Under the pieces are notes generated by a model that was given only the letters and a program-made list of their open reading frames with translations, did not search any database and was not told where the DNA came from. 64,000 bases of DNA from Maricaulis sp. (lineage in GTDB: Bacteria; Pseudomonadota; Alphaproteobacteria; Caulobacterales; Maricaulaceae). Every line of letters begins with the position of its first letter. Position 1 is the stretch's first letter. The DNA lies in NCBI RefSeq assembly GCF_017643475.1, contig NZ_JAEPNI010000001.1:310001-374000 (forward strand). The letters are read 5' to 3'. Shown piece by piece: positions 26,810 to 35,450 of the stretch. The translations under genes were made by a program, and so were the position numbers.

Positions 26810-27715
26810 ATGACCGCCATCGAGTCGCACAATCAACGCACGGCGCTTGCCGCAGGCCTGTCCGCCTATCTGATCTGGGGCGTCATCCCGCTCTTCTTCC
26901 AGGTGCTGGACTTTGCCTCGGCAGCCGAGGTGGTGATGCACCGGGTGATCTGGGCGGTGCCTGCGCTCGGGATTATCCTGGCAGCAGCCGGCAAGCTGCG
27001 TGAAGCGACCACGGCCCTGCGCAATACACGCGTGCTGCTGACCCTGATCGCGACCTCCCTGATCATCTCCGTGAACTGGTTCGGCTTTACCTGGGCGGTG
27101 ACCAATGGCCAGGTGCTGCAGGCCTCGCTGGGCTATTACATCAACCCGTTGATGAGCGTTGCCGTCGGCGTTGTCGTCCTGCGTGAACCGCTGGGGCCCT
27201 GGCGGATTGCTGCGATCGTGCTGGCGACGCTGGGTGTGCTCAACCTGATCATCGCCGGCGGGGAAGTGCCCTGGGTGGCGCTGATGCTGGCTACCAGTTT
27301 CACGGCCTATGGCTATTTGCGCAAAACCGTCGCGGTGGATGGTCGGGTCGGCCTGTTCTGGGAAGCGGTGATCATGACCCCCTTTATGCTGGCCGGGCTG
27401 TACTGGCTCGCCACCACGGGGGAGATGCATTTCTTTGACGGCGCCTGTGAAGCGGCCCTGCTGATCTCGGCGGGTATCGTCACGGCCGTGCCGCTGATGT
27501 TCTACATCATCGGGGCGCGGGGCCTGCGCCTGTCGACCATGGGGATCATGCAATTCATTGCTCCGACCCTGCAATTTGTCATCGGCATGCTGGGCGGTGA
27601 ACCTTTCACCACTGCACACATGGTCACGTTTGGCTTGATCTGGGCGGGCGTTGCGACCTTTACTTACAGCCAGTTGCGGCGTCAGGGCCGCGAGCCAGCC
27701 ACGGACGCGAAATGA
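26810..27715 (+). CDS. rarD: RarD-type EamA/DMT permease
   Basis: This 301-residue, ten-helix protein belongs to the drug/metabolite transporter superfamily. The start of the mature family (GLSAYLIWGVIPLFFQVL) and blocks SVNWFGFTWAVTNGQVLQASLGYYINPL and IMQFIAPTLQFVIGML match RarD. GAGGA is 5 bases before ATG 26810. Substrate unknown; chloramphenicol-sensitivity phenotypes gave the name. Its stop overlaps the next start in ATGA, so the hydrolase is translationally coupled. Confidence 0.9.
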   Translation: MTAIESHNQRTALAAGLSAYLIWGVIPLFFQVLDFASAAEVVMHRVIWAVPALGIILAAAGKLREATTALRNTRVLLTLIATSLIISVNWFGFTWAVTNGQVLQASLGYYINPLMSVAVGVVVLREPLGPWRIAAIVLATLGVLNLIIAGGEVPWVALMLATSFTAYGYLRKTVAVDGRVGLFWEAVIMTPFMLAGLYWLATTGEMHFFDGACEAALLISAGIVTAVPLMFYIIGARGLRLSTMGIMQFIAPTLQFVIGMLGGEPFTTAHMVTFGLIWAGVATFTYSQLRRQGREPATDAK

Positions 27716-28671
27716 CTGATTTTCCTGCCCCGACCCGCATCAAGACCAATGGTATCGAGCTTTCCGTGCACCTGGCCGGACCCGAGGACGGGCAGCCACT
27801 GCTGCTGGCGCACGGCTGGCCGGAGCTGGCCTATTCCTGGAAGAACCAGATCGGGGTGCTGGCGGATGCCGGTTATCGCGTGATTGTGCCGGACCTGCGC
27901 GGCTTTGGTGGATCGGACTGTCCGACCGACAAGGCGTCCTACACCATGGACACCCTGGTGGCTGACCTGACCGGCCTGCTCGACGCGCTGGGGCATGAGA
28001 CAGCCGTCTTTGTCGGCCATGACTGGGGCGGGATCATCATCTGGCACGCGGCCATGCTGGCCAAGGTGCGTGTGGCCGGCGCGATCGGGGTCAACACGCC
28101 GCATCTGCCGCGTGGCTCGGAGCCGCCTACCAATGCCTTTCGCGAAATGGGCGGCGATGATCACTACATCCTGCGTTTCCAGGAACCCGGTTACGCCGAG
28201 CGGATCTTCACCGGCCGCGAGGATGATTTCTTCGCCTTCATGATGGGCAAGCCACCCGCCGCAGACCGGCTGGATGAGCTTTACCCCCACATCACCCATA
28301 TTCCGAAACTGTTCGAGACCTTCACCGGGCGCGACGAGGCTGACATTGTCGTTGGGCCGGCGGACCGTGTCTATTACGCGGAAGCCTACCGCAAGTCCGG
28401 GTTTTATGGCGGCATCAATCTTTACCGGAATTTCGATGCCAACTGGGAACGCATGGGTGGGGTGGACCACCGTCTTTCCATGCCCTGCCTGATGGTTTCG
28501 GCCGATGCTGATTTCATGTTGCCACCGAAACTGGCGGGCTGGATGCCAGCGCTCTGCAAGGACGTCGAATTCAACGTCATCGAAGGGTGTGGTCACTGGA
28601 CGATGTGGGAGCATCCCGAGCAGTTGAACGCGATCATGCTGGACTGGCTGCAGCGGCGCTTTCCTGCCTAG
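27712..28671 (+). CDS. Epoxide-hydrolase-like alpha/beta hydrolase
   Basis: This 319-residue enzyme has the oxyanion motif HGWPE, the nucleophile elbow GHDWGGIIIW (Asp nucleophile, as in epoxide hydrolases and haloalkane dehalogenases), an acid in the VSADADFMLP region and the catalytic His in GCGHWTMWE. A variable lid lies between about residues 145 and 230. Asp rather than Ser points to hydrolysis of epoxides or a similar substrate. It is coupled to rarD by ATGA overlap, suggesting a joint transport/detoxification role (inference). Confidence 0.88.
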   Translation: MTDFPAPTRIKTNGIELSVHLAGPEDGQPLLLAHGWPELAYSWKNQIGVLADAGYRVIVPDLRGFGGSDCPTDKASYTMDTLVADLTGLLDALGHETAVFVGHDWGGIIIWHAAMLAKVRVAGAIGVNTPHLPRGSEPPTNAFREMGGDDHYILRFQEPGYAERIFTGREDDFFAFMMGKPPAADRLDELYPHITHIPKLFETFTGRDEADIVVGPADRVYYAEAYRKSGFYGGINLYRNFDANWERMGGVDHRLSMPCLMVSADADFMLPPKLAGWMPALCKDVEFNVIEGCGHWTMWEHPEQLNAIMLDWLQRRFPA

Positions 28672-28741
28672 GCGATTGTATATCGCGCTCAACTTGTCGA
28701 CATTTTGGGTGTGGAAAAGAGTAAGTAAACGCAACTAATTA

Positions 28742-28768
28742 TTGAAACTGCTGTCAGTGCACCATAAT
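28742..28768 (+). promoter_or_regulatory. Candidate promoter for the SpoIIAA-like gene
   Basis: TTGAAA (28742-28747) and CATAAT (28763-28768) are separated by 15 bases, a little short of ideal, in an AT-rich stretch 28 bases before the ATG. Confidence 0.45.
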
Positions 28769-28795
28769 CGTGGGCGTTAGACGAACAGGTGTCCC

Positions 28796-29248
28796 ATGGC
28801 GGCAGAGTATCTTACGACCATTAACCAGATAGACCGGCTGGCTATTCTTTCAGCAGAAGGCGCCGTCACGGTTGCAGGTCTCTACGAGGCCCAGGACAAG
28901 CTGCGGCTTCAGCCTGAATGGCGCGCTGATCTTGACCTGCTTGTTGTCTTCCAGGCTGGAACGAGCCTGGAGCGCATCGATTTTGGTGAAATCAGCCGGT
29001 ACGCCGACATGTTTCGTCAGTGGAACAGGCGTTTCAGAACCGGGCCCCATCCGATGACCGCGGTCGTCACCGATGCCGGGATATTCAACGCCGCCTGCAT
29101 GATCTGGGCAGCGTTGCGCCGGGACAACTGGTTGGTTGATGTGGCGTTTCATTCCTCTAAGGAAAGCGCGATGCACTGGATAAACTCCAGCCGCAAGCTT
29201 GATGTGCGCAAGAAGGCCGTTCTTTCAGGAGGGGCGCCGGTCGCCTGA
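28796..29248 (+). CDS. SpoIIAA-like (STAS-fold-like) protein of unknown function
   Basis: This 150-residue soluble protein has the layout of SpoIIAA-like proteins: an N-terminal strand pair (RLAILSAEGAVTVAGLYEAQDKL), a middle strand LDLLVVFQAGTSL, and a C-terminal NWLVDVAFHSSKESAMHWINS, where the last unit is the usual strand-helix ending. AGGTG is 5 bases before the ATG. Members are often sensors or anti-sigma-like partners, but no function is assigned. A fragment matching its C-terminus follows immediately downstream. Confidence 0.65.
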   Translation: MAAEYLTTINQIDRLAILSAEGAVTVAGLYEAQDKLRLQPEWRADLDLLVVFQAGTSLERIDFGEISRYADMFRQWNRRFRTGPHPMTAVVTDAGIFNAACMIWAALRRDNWLVDVAFHSSKESAMHWINSSRKLDVRKKAVLSGGAPVA

Positions 29249-29312
29249 AGGCCTGCACACATTTCCGGGCAAGGGGCCGCGCAAGGCGGCTAGTCACTGT
29301 CCTGATCCGCTG

Positions 29313-29432
29313 CAACAGGCCGGCGTGGACGTGCAGGTCAAGATGTTCGATGCCCGCAAGGATGCCCTGGGCTGGCTGATGCCGCCGCTGGATTGTGATC
29401 GCGATCAGCCCGAGCTTGAGCTCAGTCGCTAG
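29313..29432 (+). pseudogene. 3' remnant of a SpoIIAA-like paralogue
   Basis: The 39 codons before TAG at 29430 read QQAGVDVQVKMFDARKDALG then WLMPP. This matches the C-terminal unit of the intact gene just upstream (WLVDVAFHSSKESAMHWINS) in order and spacing, but no body of such a protein precedes it. It looks like the tail of a tandem duplicate whose front was lost. A separate short ORF (29199-29432) is the formal alternative. The stop overlaps the convergent hydrolase gene. Confidence 0.5.
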
Positions 29433-30568
29433 AGGCAGCTGTAAACGGCTTCGATCAGTCGCATGGGGCGCGGGTCACCCGCCAGGAAATGCTGTTGGCG
29501 GTTCATCACATACGCGCCGGAGAGGCGATTGACCGGGTCTGCAAAGGCGCAAGATCCGCCCCATCCCGAATGTCCGACAGTCTCCGCCACCGGCCCATAG
29601 AGTTGTGAGCGCGAATTGTGCATTACGCCAGCCGCCCAGGACAGATCGAATGGCAGGACTTTGTCAGGCCCTGCGACCCGTTCTTCGACGAGAGATTCCA
29701 GTGTTGCTTCAGACAGGAAACGATTGCCGTCGAGCTTGCCGCCCATCGCGTAGATGCTCATCAATCGTGCCAGCGCGCCGGCCGTTGCGTGTGCATTCGC
29801 CGCCGGGAACTCGGCCATGCGCCATTCCTTCGCGCCGCGGCGACCCGGGGAAGACCAGGCTTTCAGGAAGGCCAGCTCGCGCACCGGATTGACCTCGCCC
29901 AGATCGGGCATTTGCCGTGGCATGGCGTGTTCAGCTGTGCGTGCGTGTTCGCTTTCGGGCAGTCCGACATGGAAATCAATGCCCTTGGGCCCACAGATTT
30001 CCTCGCGCAGAATGGCACCGATCGAGCGGCCGTCCGTCCGGCGCGCCAGCGCATCGGCGATGAAGCCATAGGTGACCGGATGATAGCCGGAGCCCTCGCC
30101 CAGCGGCCAGAGCGGTATCTGGCGAGCCAACTTGTCCTCGATCAGTGCGGCATCAAACCAGTCGCCCGCGTCCATCGGTTCGGAGATGCCCGAGAGTCCT
30201 GCCTGGTGCGAAAGTGCCTGGGCGACGGTGACACGTGATTTCCCGCCAGCGGCAAATTCCGGCCAGTAATCTGCAACCGGTGCGTCATAGTCCAACAGGC
30301 CACGATCGACCAGCTTGGCCATGACAAGCGCCGCGATCGCCTTGCCGGTCGAATAGACCGGTATCAGCGTGCTCGCCGTCCAGGGTGCCGTCTTCTTGCG
30401 ATCGGCAAAGCCGGCATGAATGTTGATGACCCGCTCGCCATCGATGCGCAGGGCGAAACCGGCACCGATTTCGTCATACTGGCGCCAATTGTCGGCAAAG
30501 ACATCGCGCACATGTTCAAAACCGGGCGCGACATGGCCGTGTACATCGGGAAGCGTCGTGTTTGTCAT
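29429..30568 (-). CDS. Class C beta-lactamase-related serine hydrolase
   Basis: This 379-residue protein of the EstB/LACTB-like group has the SxxK motif in VYSTGKAIAAL (about residues 93-96), a Tyr motif in SGYHPVTYGFIAD, and the third-motif equivalent HSGWGG. There is no signal peptide, so it is probably cytoplasmic and an esterase or peptidase rather than a true beta-lactamase. The gene is on the same strand as pdxY, 50 bases downstream of it. Confidence 0.9.
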   Translation of the reverse strand: MTNTTLPDVHGHVAPGFEHVRDVFADNWRQYDEIGAGFALRIDGERVINIHAGFADRKKTAPWTASTLIPVYSTGKAIAALVMAKLVDRGLLDYDAPVADYWPEFAAGGKSRVTVAQALSHQAGLSGISEPMDAGDWFDAALIEDKLARQIPLWPLGEGSGYHPVTYGFIADALARRTDGRSIGAILREEICGPKGIDFHVGLPESEHARTAEHAMPRQMPDLGEVNPVRELAFLKAWSSPGRRGAKEWRMAEFPAANAHATAGALARLMSIYAMGGKLDGNRFLSEATLESLVEERVAGPDKVLPFDLSWAAGVMHNSRSQLYGPVAETVGHSGWGGSCAFADPVNRLSGAYVMNRQQHFLAGDPRPMRLIEAVYSCL

Positions 30569-30618
30569 GCCCGTTGGCTAACCTGTTCCGTGCTTCGCGA
30601 TCAAGCCGGATGCCGCAA

Positions 30619-31479
30619 TCAGTCCAGTGAAACAGCGCTGAGCTTGAGGTGTGGGTCGCGCAATTCCTGCTGGCCTGCAACTATGGGCAGTTCCGGCGAC
30701 TTCCACTCGCGTGCGCGGGCGATGACCGAGGCCGTTGCGGAGACGGATTCCTCCAGCGCTTCACGCGCAGGCTTGCCATTGATTATGGCTGCTGTGAAGG
30801 CGGCCGTCAGCAGATCCCCCGTGCCCTTGGGCACATCCGGAAAACGGTCATGTTGAACCAGCCAGGCCTCGTCCTTGTCGATATACATGACCCCGATCTG
30901 GCCACCGCATGGCACCGAACTGACCAGCACCGGGCAATCCAGTGATCGAGCAGCGCGAAGCATGGAATGTGTGTCGGTGAGCGTGCGACGGGTAATGCGC
31001 CCGAGTTCGAAGACATTGGGGGTGATCAGGTCAGCACGCGACACCAGCTGGTCGATAATTCCGGCAGCAATGGCGTTGGAGACATAGAGGCCGTCCGGCG
31101 CATCGCCCATAATCGGATCGACGATCACCAGCGGTTTCTTGGCATAGGCGTGCAGTCCGTTGTGATGGCGGGGACTGTTGCGCACGACATCAATGACGGC
31201 ACCGCTATCATAGATCTGGCCAACATCGGCGAAATAGCCTGTCAGGACGACATCTGTGAGTGCCAGCATCCCGTTATCGGCTATTCCGGAGAGTACGCTC
31301 TGGAACATCTCCTGCTCGACCGGGCCACCACCTGGTTCGCCCCAGCCCGGGTGTCGGCCAAGCAGAACCGTCGGAACCAGCATACTGTCTATGCCCGCTG
31401 CGTTGAGCACGAAGCGGGAATTGGCGCCGCCTACCATCGAGGCGGAAACATGAGAGGTTAGCAAAAGAGCCATCGGCAT
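30619..31479 (-). CDS. pdxY: Pyridoxal kinase
   Basis: This 286-residue ribokinase-fold enzyme phosphorylates pyridoxal in the B6 salvage pathway. Family blocks: VGGANSRFVLNAAGI near residue 17, GYFADVGQI, VDPIMGDAPDGLYV, TPNVFELGRI and the catalytic GTGDLLTAAFTA. PdxY versus PdxK cannot be separated with certainty. The start ATG 31479 (or ATG 31473) lies only about 40 bases from the divergent lyase gene. Confidence 0.92.
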   Translation of the reverse strand: MPMALLLTSHVSASMVGGANSRFVLNAAGIDSMLVPTVLLGRHPGWGEPGGGPVEQEMFQSVLSGIADNGMLALTDVVLTGYFADVGQIYDSGAVIDVVRNSPRHHNGLHAYAKKPLVIVDPIMGDAPDGLYVSNAIAAGIIDQLVSRADLITPNVFELGRITRRTLTDTHSMLRAARSLDCPVLVSSVPCGGQIGVMYIDKDEAWLVQHDRFPDVPKGTGDLLTAAFTAAIINGKPAREALEESVSATASVIARAREWKSPELPIVAGQQELRDPHLKLSAVSLD

Positions 31480-31523
31480 GAAATTTATGCTATATCGCTT
31501 CCTCTCTATTCGGAATGCCCTTC

Positions 31524-32372
31524 ATGAGACGATTAATCCGTTCGGCGCTTTTTGTGCCTGCTTCCAAGCCTCGCGCGATCCAGAAGGCCGCTCATCTGGG
31601 CGCTGACATGCTGATCCTTGATCTGGAGGACGCTGTGGGTCCGGGAGAAAAGGAAGAGGCGCGTGAGGCGGCCCAGACTGCGATGCAGATCTGGAGTGGC
31701 GCCGGTGCAGTGCGCGCTATTCGCGTCAACGCACTGGATACGGAATGGGGGCAGGCGGATTTTGCCGCTGCAGCTCGAGCCGATGCCGTTGTGTTGCCCA
31801 AGGTCGAACAGGTCGGGGACCTGCACGAGGCGCGCGCGGCGCTCAATGCACACGGATCATCAGTGCCGATATGGGCGATGATCGAGACACCGAAAAGCGT
31901 GCTTGGCGTCGCCGCCATCGCAGCCGCCACGGGTACGGGGCTCACGGGGCTGATCGCGGGGACCAATGATCTTTGCAAGGATCTGCGATGCCGCCCGGAC
32001 CGGGACCGCATGGCGCTGGTGCCACACCTGGCGCAGATAGTCTGTGCAGCGCGCGCCTACGGGCTGTATTCGCTGGACGGCGTTTACAATCACTTCCTCG
32101 ACCCGAAGGGTTTCCGTAGCGAAGCCGAGCAGGGTCACGTTCTGGGGTTTGATGGGAAGTCGCTGATCCATCCCAACCAGGTCGATCTGGCGCATCTCTA
32201 TTTCGGTCCGTCCCCGGAAGAATTGGAGCATGCTGCGAAGGTCGTTGCCGCCTTCGCAGCGCCCGAGAATGCCGGAAAAGGGGTGATTTCCCTCAATGGA
32301 GACATGATTGAGCGCCTGCACCTGGATGCGGCCAGAACCTTGCTGGCCATGGGTGGAGATAATGACGCCTGA
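31524..32372 (+). CDS. HpcH/HpaI aldolase / citrate-lyase-beta family CoA-ester lyase
   Basis: This 282-residue TIM-barrel protein has RSALFVPASKPRAIQKA (CoA-binding start), LDLEDAVGPGEKEEAR, the metal-binding Glu in IWAMIETPKSVLG, and GTNDLCKDLR, then GKSLIHPNQVDLAH, typical of CitE, malyl-CoA or (3S)-malyl-CoA lyase-like enzymes. No other citrate lyase subunit is nearby, so it is a stand-alone CitE-like or mclA-like lyase. ATG 31524 has GGA 9 bases upstream; ATG 31515 is the alternative. Confidence 0.9.
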   Translation: MRRLIRSALFVPASKPRAIQKAAHLGADMLILDLEDAVGPGEKEEAREAAQTAMQIWSGAGAVRAIRVNALDTEWGQADFAAAARADAVVLPKVEQVGDLHEARAALNAHGSSVPIWAMIETPKSVLGVAAIAAATGTGLTGLIAGTNDLCKDLRCRPDRDRMALVPHLAQIVCAARAYGLYSLDGVYNHFLDPKGFRSEAEQGHVLGFDGKSLIHPNQVDLAHLYFGPSPEELEHAAKVVAAFAAPENAGKGVISLNGDMIERLHLDAARTLLAMGGDNDA

Positions 32373-32457
32373 GAGGTGTTTGAAAAGAAGTTGCAGCCCC
32401 AAGCTTGAAAACCACCCCCGTTAACGGCTTTGATCGGTATCAGATAAAGGAAGAAGA

Positions 32458-32811
32458 ATGACCGATTCCACGACCATCTGGCACAATCCGCGCTGTTCGA
32501 AGTCGCGCCAGACCCTCGCACTCCTGGAAGCGCGTGGTGGCGAACTCAATGTGCGCGAATACATGGACGACATGCCGACAATCGCCGAGTTGAAGGACGT
32601 TATGGCCAAGCTGGGCTTCACGTCCGCTCATGAGTGGCTGCGCAAGAATGAAGCGGATTATCGCGAGCTCGGCCTCAAGGCGATCGAGGATGAGGAGGTC
32701 CTGCTGGACGCGATGACCAAATACCCGCGCCTGATTGAGCGGCCAGTTGTTATCCACGGTGACAAGGCCATGATCGGCCGCCCACCGGAACAGGTCCTCG
32801 AACTCTTCTAG
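32458..32811 (+). CDS. arsC: ArsC-family reductase (arsenate reductase-like)
   Basis: This 117-residue protein has IWHNPRCSKSRQTLALLE with the catalytic Cys, and the Arg-rich PRLIERPVVI active-site loop near residue 93, followed by the GRPPEQVLELF tail. The family reduces arsenate with glutathione/glutaredoxin. No ars operon is nearby, so the YfgD-like role is an alternative. AAGGAAG is about 5 bases before the ATG. Its stop overlaps the convergent DUF4166 gene by 4 bases. Confidence 0.9.
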   Translation: MTDSTTIWHNPRCSKSRQTLALLEARGGELNVREYMDDMPTIAELKDVMAKLGFTSAHEWLRKNEADYRELGLKAIEDEEVLLDAMTKYPRLIERPVVIHGDKAMIGRPPEQVLELF

Positions 32812-33338
32812 CCTGCTGGCCGCAGGCTTCCGGCATATCTGGCAATCAGACCGACGAGCGGAAGACGCAGTTCGACATTGAACAAGTGCGCTCCGTCAGC
32901 ACTGCGCTCACTGGCCGAAATGTGCGGACGCAGAGCCTTTGGCAGGGGCATTCGCCAGAGCCGGACACGGCGCAGCAGAAACTTGATGCCAGTCTCTGCC
33001 CCGGTCAGCGCGAAAGACAGGGTGAAGGGGCCAAACTGTTCGAGCAGCAAGCCGTCCCTTTCCCACTGCCAGGTCGAAAAGCGCTGTTGGGCATACCAGC
33101 GTTCCAGCAATTCACCGTCATTAGTGGCGGTCACCCGAACACGGGCGGGAATGGCTGTTCCTGCACTGGGCAGTCCGACGGCGGATGCCAGCAGCCGAGC
33201 GAGAGCATTCCCGCCGCGCTGGATATCGGCCTGACCGACCAGCTCGCAAACCGGTGCCGGACTGTGCAGAAAACGGGTGCTCTCCGGGAGTTCGGCCCAG
33301 CTCGCGCCCAGGATCTTCTCATACAGGTGTCGTGTCAT
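32808..33338 (-). CDS. DUF4166 protein (last gene of the GbsR operon)
   Basis: From ATG 33338 (176 residues) the sequence MTRHLYEKILGASWAELPES followed by FLHSPAPVCELVGQADIQRGGN and LARLLASAVGLPSAG has the DUF4166 pattern, ending GLIARYAGSL. No signal peptide or membrane helix is seen. It overlaps the SDR-fusion gene by 20 bases, so translation is coupled. The open frame continues to 33653 but reads through the SDR gene. Function unknown; DUF4166 is often found beside saccharopine-dehydrogenase-like or SDR proteins. Confidence 0.82.
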   Translation of the reverse strand: MTRHLYEKILGASWAELPESTRFLHSPAPVCELVGQADIQRGGNALARLLASAVGLPSAGTAIPARVRVTATNDGELLERWYAQQRFSTWQWERDGLLLEQFGPFTLSFALTGAETGIKFLLRRVRLWRMPLPKALRPHISASERSADGAHLFNVELRLPLVGLIARYAGSLRPAG

Positions 33339-34809
33339 GTAGGCGCTTTGCGGTTTCACAGCCCGCTTTCGGTTTGCCGGTAAGGTCCCGGCAGGCGGTC
33401 TTGATATCGGGATAGTTGAAACGGAAACCCGCGGTTTGCAAGCGCTGTGGGCGAACCCGCTGGCTGGCGAGGAAAAGCTCGGACATTTCTCCCAGCCCAA
33501 GCCGCAACAGCGCCGCGGGTATGGGCATGAGCAGTCCCCGGCCTCCAATCGCACGCATGACCTCGCCATGCCGAACCTCTGCCGGAGCAGCCACATTGAC
33601 AGGGCCTGCCAGTTCCTGTCGGTCGAGCGCGAACTCGATGGCGCGCAGGGCATCGTGTTTGTGCACCCAACTCATCCATTGCTGTCCGTCGCCGAATTGC
33701 GGGGCGATACCGAACAGCCGGCCCAGGGCAAGCTTGGGAAACGCGCTGCCATCGCGACCGAAGATGAGGCCGAAACGCAGGCGGCAAACCCGAACCCCGT
33801 ATTTTACGGCGTGACAGGCCTCATTTTCCCAGACCCGGCAGAGATCCGCGGTGAAAACTCCCAATGGCCGTCCGGCATGTTCGGGTAGAGGGGTTTCGCC
33901 CTGATCACCATAGGCGCCCACGGCAGACGCACTGACGAGGACGTTTGGCTTGTGTCGCAGTCGTTTGATCAAGGCGAGAACTGCACGCGTCGTGTCGAGG
34001 CGGCTGTCCAGAAGCAATTGTTTACGGCTGTGCCACCAGGGCATGTCAGCGACATTGGCGCCAGCCAGATTGACGATGGCGTGGATGCGTGTGTCGTCCG
34101 CCAGCAGGTCGAGATTGTCGGTGACATCAACGCGCGGACCGAATAATGCCCGGGCCTTGAGCGTGTCGCGGCTGAGCGCGATGACCCGATCGCCACGACC
34201 GGTCAGGCGATGCACCAGATCCTGGCCCAGAAACCCGGTCGCACCGGTAATGAGCACTGTGCGTTCGCTGGGGCGCAGGCGTGCCGGCTCAGTCCGACCC
34301 GCTGCGCGCTTGTTCAGGTCTCGCCATGCGATGGCATCGCGAACACCCCAGCCGAACACGCCGATGGCGGCGGCGGTGAAGAACAGGCTCCACAGGCCGC
34401 GATCCACAATGAGACCAGCGCCTTCAAGCTTGAACCAGTCCCACAGGATCGGCGTGAGCAGGGCCAGTACGACGCCATAATTGATCGCGAGCACTGTATG
34501 CAGCACACGCTCGAACGGGGGGAGTTTCCGCGTTCGGTCTTCTTCCAGGAAGTCCGCCAGGGTTATGACGATCTCGCCGACCAGAACGGCTCCGAACAGC
34601 AGTGCCAGCCACCCGTGGGGCTGAAACCAGGCAAAGATGATGAAGGCACCCGCATAAATCAGCTCACGCGCTGCATGCAGGCCGATTTCGGTGCGTGCAG
34701 AGACGCGCCCCGGCAGGGCCTCGGTAATCTCGTGATGCCAGAGATTGTCGAACCCGCCGAGCAGGACCTGCACGGCCAGCACGATGAAAAGAATGTCGAG
34801 GGCAGTCAT
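33319..34809 (-). CDS. Membrane domain fused to a TIGR01777-type SDR (YfcH-like)
   Basis: From ATG 34809 (GGAG 7 bases upstream) this 496-residue protein has an N-terminal region of about 165 residues with four or five membrane helices (LDILFIVLAVQVLLGGFDNLWHHE, then helices near 45, 70, 110 and 145), then a Rossmann SDR: VLITGATGFLGQDLVHRL, VNLAGANVADMPWW, VSASAVGAYGDQGETPL and CRLRFGLIFGRDGSAFP. The second part is the TIGR01777 sugar-epimerase-like family seen as stand-alone YfcH elsewhere. Fusion to a membrane domain suggests a membrane-located redox or isomerase step. It lies between two DUF4166 genes. Substrate unknown. Confidence 0.85.
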   Translation of the reverse strand: MTALDILFIVLAVQVLLGGFDNLWHHEITEALPGRVSARTEIGLHAARELIYAGAFIIFAWFQPHGWLALLFGAVLVGEIVITLADFLEEDRTRKLPPFERVLHTVLAINYGVVLALLTPILWDWFKLEGAGLIVDRGLWSLFFTAAAIGVFGWGVRDAIAWRDLNKRAAGRTEPARLRPSERTVLITGATGFLGQDLVHRLTGRGDRVIALSRDTLKARALFGPRVDVTDNLDLLADDTRIHAIVNLAGANVADMPWWHSRKQLLLDSRLDTTRAVLALIKRLRHKPNVLVSASAVGAYGDQGETPLPEHAGRPLGVFTADLCRVWENEACHAVKYGVRVCRLRFGLIFGRDGSAFPKLALGRLFGIAPQFGDGQQWMSWVHKHDALRAIEFALDRQELAGPVNVAAPAEVRHGEVMRAIGGRGLLMPIPAALLRLGLGEMSELFLASQRVRPQRLQTAGFRFNYPDIKTACRDLTGKPKAGCETAKRLHDTTPV

Positions 34810-34810
34810 C

Positions 34811-35449
34811 TCAATTCTCCGTTGGGTCTGTGCAAACGACGCTCTGGTCGAACACGCGTCCGAACCAGGGATGGTCGCAGGTGAGGTGGAATTCGAACCG
34901 GTCCTTGCCGCGCGCTTCATGGCGCACAGTGATGCGTCCGGGCGTTAGGATGTCCGGGATCGGAATGTGCAGCGGACCGAGATCAAGCAGGAAGGCGTCG
35001 CTGGTGAAGACCAGACTGCCGCCCTCCTCGCTCAGCTGTAGCCGCATCGAGACCAGCCTGGCGCATTCATGCAGGCGACCCTTGCGGTCGATACGTTTGG
35101 TAGAGCAGACGCGTTCGACCTTGCCGCCGGGGTGAATATAGTCGCGGATCCAACGCATGCCGCCCTGCGCGCGTTCGAGGCGGATACACGCGTCCAACTC
35201 ACCGCGGCTGACCGGCAGGGGGCGTCCGAGGAGACAGCAGATCCACGCGATGCACTGGCCGATCGTGCTCGCGCTGAGCCTGGCCCGGCCCGGATATTCG
35301 CATTCCGTATTGGCGGCGAAACGCTTGCGGATGGCCGGATGCAATGCGCGCCGGGCTGGTCCGGGCAAGAGGTCCAGGACGGATGTGTTTTGTTCATTGT
35401 TTCCGCAATTTCTGTCTAAACAGAAATTGGTGGCCAAAAAAACACCCAT
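34811..35449 (-). CDS. DUF4166-like protein (second copy), second gene of the GbsR operon
   Basis: This 212-residue protein starts at ATG 35449 with GGAGG 6 bases upstream. The pattern LLPGPARRALHP, GRARLSASTIGQCIAWICCLLGRPLP and LGPLHIPIPDILTPGRITV, ending GRVFDQSVVCTD, parallels the DUF4166 protein downstream, so it is probably a diverged paralogue. The first ~25 residues are unlike the rest and contain a copy of the operator dyad, so the annotated start or a downstream internal promoter is uncertain. It ends 1 base before the SDR-fusion gene start. Confidence 0.72.
   Translation of the reverse strand: MGVFLATNFCLDRNCGNNEQNTSVLDLLPGPARRALHPAIRKRFAANTECEYPGRARLSASTIGQCIAWICCLLGRPLPVSRGELDACIRLERAQGGMRWIRDYIHPGGKVERVCSTKRIDRKGRLHECARLVSMRLQLSEEGGSLVFTSDAFLLDLGPLHIPIPDILTPGRITVRHEARGKDRFEFHLTCDHPWFGRVFDQSVVCTDPTEN
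35406..35429. promoter_or_regulatory. GbsR-type operator copy inside the second gene of the operon
   Basis: Perfect 10-bp arms CAATTTCTGT (35406-35415) and ACAGAAATTG (35420-35429) around CTAA. The core TTTCTGT-N4-ACAGAAA is identical to that of the dyad at 35989-36008. It lies within codons 7-15 of the DUF4166-like gene, so it may be a roadblock, a looping site or the operator of an internal promoter. Confidence 0.6.
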
Positions 35450-35450
35450 C

